A DNA stretch of 6,930 nucleotides, taken from contig JAPHSB010000251.1 of NCBI GenBank assembly GCA_026193295.1, positions 1-6,930 of the forward strand, given 5' to 3'. Every line of letters begins with the position of its first letter. Positions within the stretch are counted from its first letter, which is position 1. The DNA is from Lysobacterales bacterium (GTDB lineage Bacteria; Pseudomonadota; Gammaproteobacteria; Xanthomonadales; SZUA-36). The notes under the pieces were generated by a model. The model made no database searches and had not been told where the DNA came from. It saw nothing but the letters and a program-made list of their open reading frames with translations. Positions 6,294 to 6,930 of this stretch are shown here, piece by piece. The position numbers were made by a program, and so were the translations under genes.

Positions 6294-6923
6294 CTACTTT
6301 CCCGCCTTCTCGCGCTCGTTCAGGTGCGCCCGCAGATCGAACCAGATCTTGGCGCCGATCACCAGCAGCAGCACCGGCGTCGGACTGCCCAGCACCAGGG
6401 TCAGGCCGCCGCCGAAAATCAGCGCCAGGTGCATGAACACGATGCGGCTGTAGGGTTCACCCATCTGGTCTCCGGCCGTGCGTCCCCGGTATTCCTGCCG
6501 GCCCATGAAATTGGCGAAGAAGGAGTAGCCGTGGCTGAGGAAGAGGGCCAGCAAGGCCGGCCACAGGGCGATGAACAGCCCCGCGACTTCGGTCAGGTCA
6601 CCGCCGGAGTCGCTGCCCTGGATACCCTTAACGAACAGGGTATAGATAAACAGGAAGTGGACCGCCATGAAGCCGCCGAAGTGGCCGATGAAAAACGGCC
6701 CGGCCAGCAGCGCGAACCACTTTCCAATGACCGCGATCTTGCAGACATTCCAGAAACCGATGATCGCGCTCTCGGCCCAGTACAGCACCATGACGTCACT
6801 CAGTTTCCACCCCAGGAAGACGGTTCCGGCGACCGGCACCAGGTTCGCAACGATCAACGCGAGCGCGGACGGCGACGCCAGGCTGAATGGTTCAACCGCG
6901 GATTCCACTGCCGGGGCCGGCAC
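6294..6923 (-). CDS. Polytopic membrane protein, DUF6498 type (start uncertain)
   Basis: This protein of about 209 residues has roughly six membrane segments (near 19-38, 43-66, 70-98, 112-136, 161-180 and 182-196) and a charged C-terminus rich in Arg, Lys and Glu. I recognise the DUF6498 pattern, mainly the Trp-x-x-Ser-Asp-x-x-x-x-Tyr-Trp-Ala-Glu stretch at 39-51; the function is unknown. Histidines 81, 89, 131 and 165 fall in or at the ends of predicted membrane segments, and Glu51 lies in the second. The loop at about 139-160 is hydrophilic. The frame stays open to the right edge, so GTG 6923 is only the first start inside the window; the true start may lie beyond it. The gene converges on moaB with one base between stops and shares no evident function with it. 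Confidence 0.75.
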   Translation of the reverse strand: MPAPAVESAVEPFSLASPSALALIVANLVPVAGTVFLGWKLSDVMVLYWAESAIIGFWNVCKIAVIGKWFALLAGPFFIGHFGGFMAVHFLFIYTLFVKGIQGSDSGGDLTEVAGLFIALWPALLALFLSHGYSFFANFMGRQEYRGRTAGDQMGEPYSRIVFMHLALIFGGGLTLVLGSPTPVLLLVIGAKIWFDLRAHLNEREKAGK

Positions 6924-6930
6924 GGCAAGC

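Noticed and set aside
1..6930. CRISPR array, tRNA, IS ends or attachment sites
   Set aside because: No regularly spaced repeats, cloverleaf with CCA-type acceptor, transposase-like frame or flanking terminal repeats were found on reading both strands.

Overview
The window is high-GC bacterial chromosome, densely packed, with six genes on the plus strand after a truncated one at the left edge and a single minus-strand gene at the right edge. The gene set suggests a proteobacterium, most likely a gammaproteobacterium: an ExaC/AldB-type aldehyde dehydrogenase paired with a DUF779 protein, a large M28 lipoprotein peptidase, an Escherichia-like MoaB and a MazEF pair closely collinear with the E. 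coli one. This placement is inferred from protein resemblance recalled from memory. No rRNA, tRNA, CRISPR array, IS element or phage gene is visible.

Layout. (1) 1-1565: the 3' three quarters of an NAD(P)-dependent aldehyde dehydrogenase, followed 32 bases later by a small cysteine-rich DUF779 protein, probably one transcription unit for aldehyde oxidation. (2) 1616-3349: a lipid-anchored, exported M28 zinc peptidase with an intact metal centre and probably its own promoter. (3) 3421-4902: a flavin monooxygenase of the Baeyer-Villiger/FMO type with two Rossmann fingerprints and an altered family signature. (4) 4903-5681: a MazEF toxin-antitoxin module. A perfect 10-bp inverted repeat sits directly at the antitoxin start and is very probably its autoregulatory operator. 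(5) 5762-6292: moaB, molybdenum cofactor biosynthesis. (6) 6294 to the right edge, minus strand: a polytopic membrane protein of the DUF6498 type, converging on moaB with one base between the stop codons.

The genes do not form one pathway. The aldehyde dehydrogenase and DUF779 protein belong together, and mazE and mazF belong together. The peptidase, monooxygenase, moaB and membrane protein look like independent chromosomal genes. No stretch above 300 bases lacks a gene; the longest gap is about 130-150 bases upstream of mazE. I see no clearly undescribed multi-gene system. The items most worth a second look are the mazEF operator and the Thr-to-Ser change in the MazF catalytic position, the DUF779 cysteine/histidine set beside the dehydrogenase, the altered monooxygenase signature, and the intramembrane histidines of the right-edge protein.
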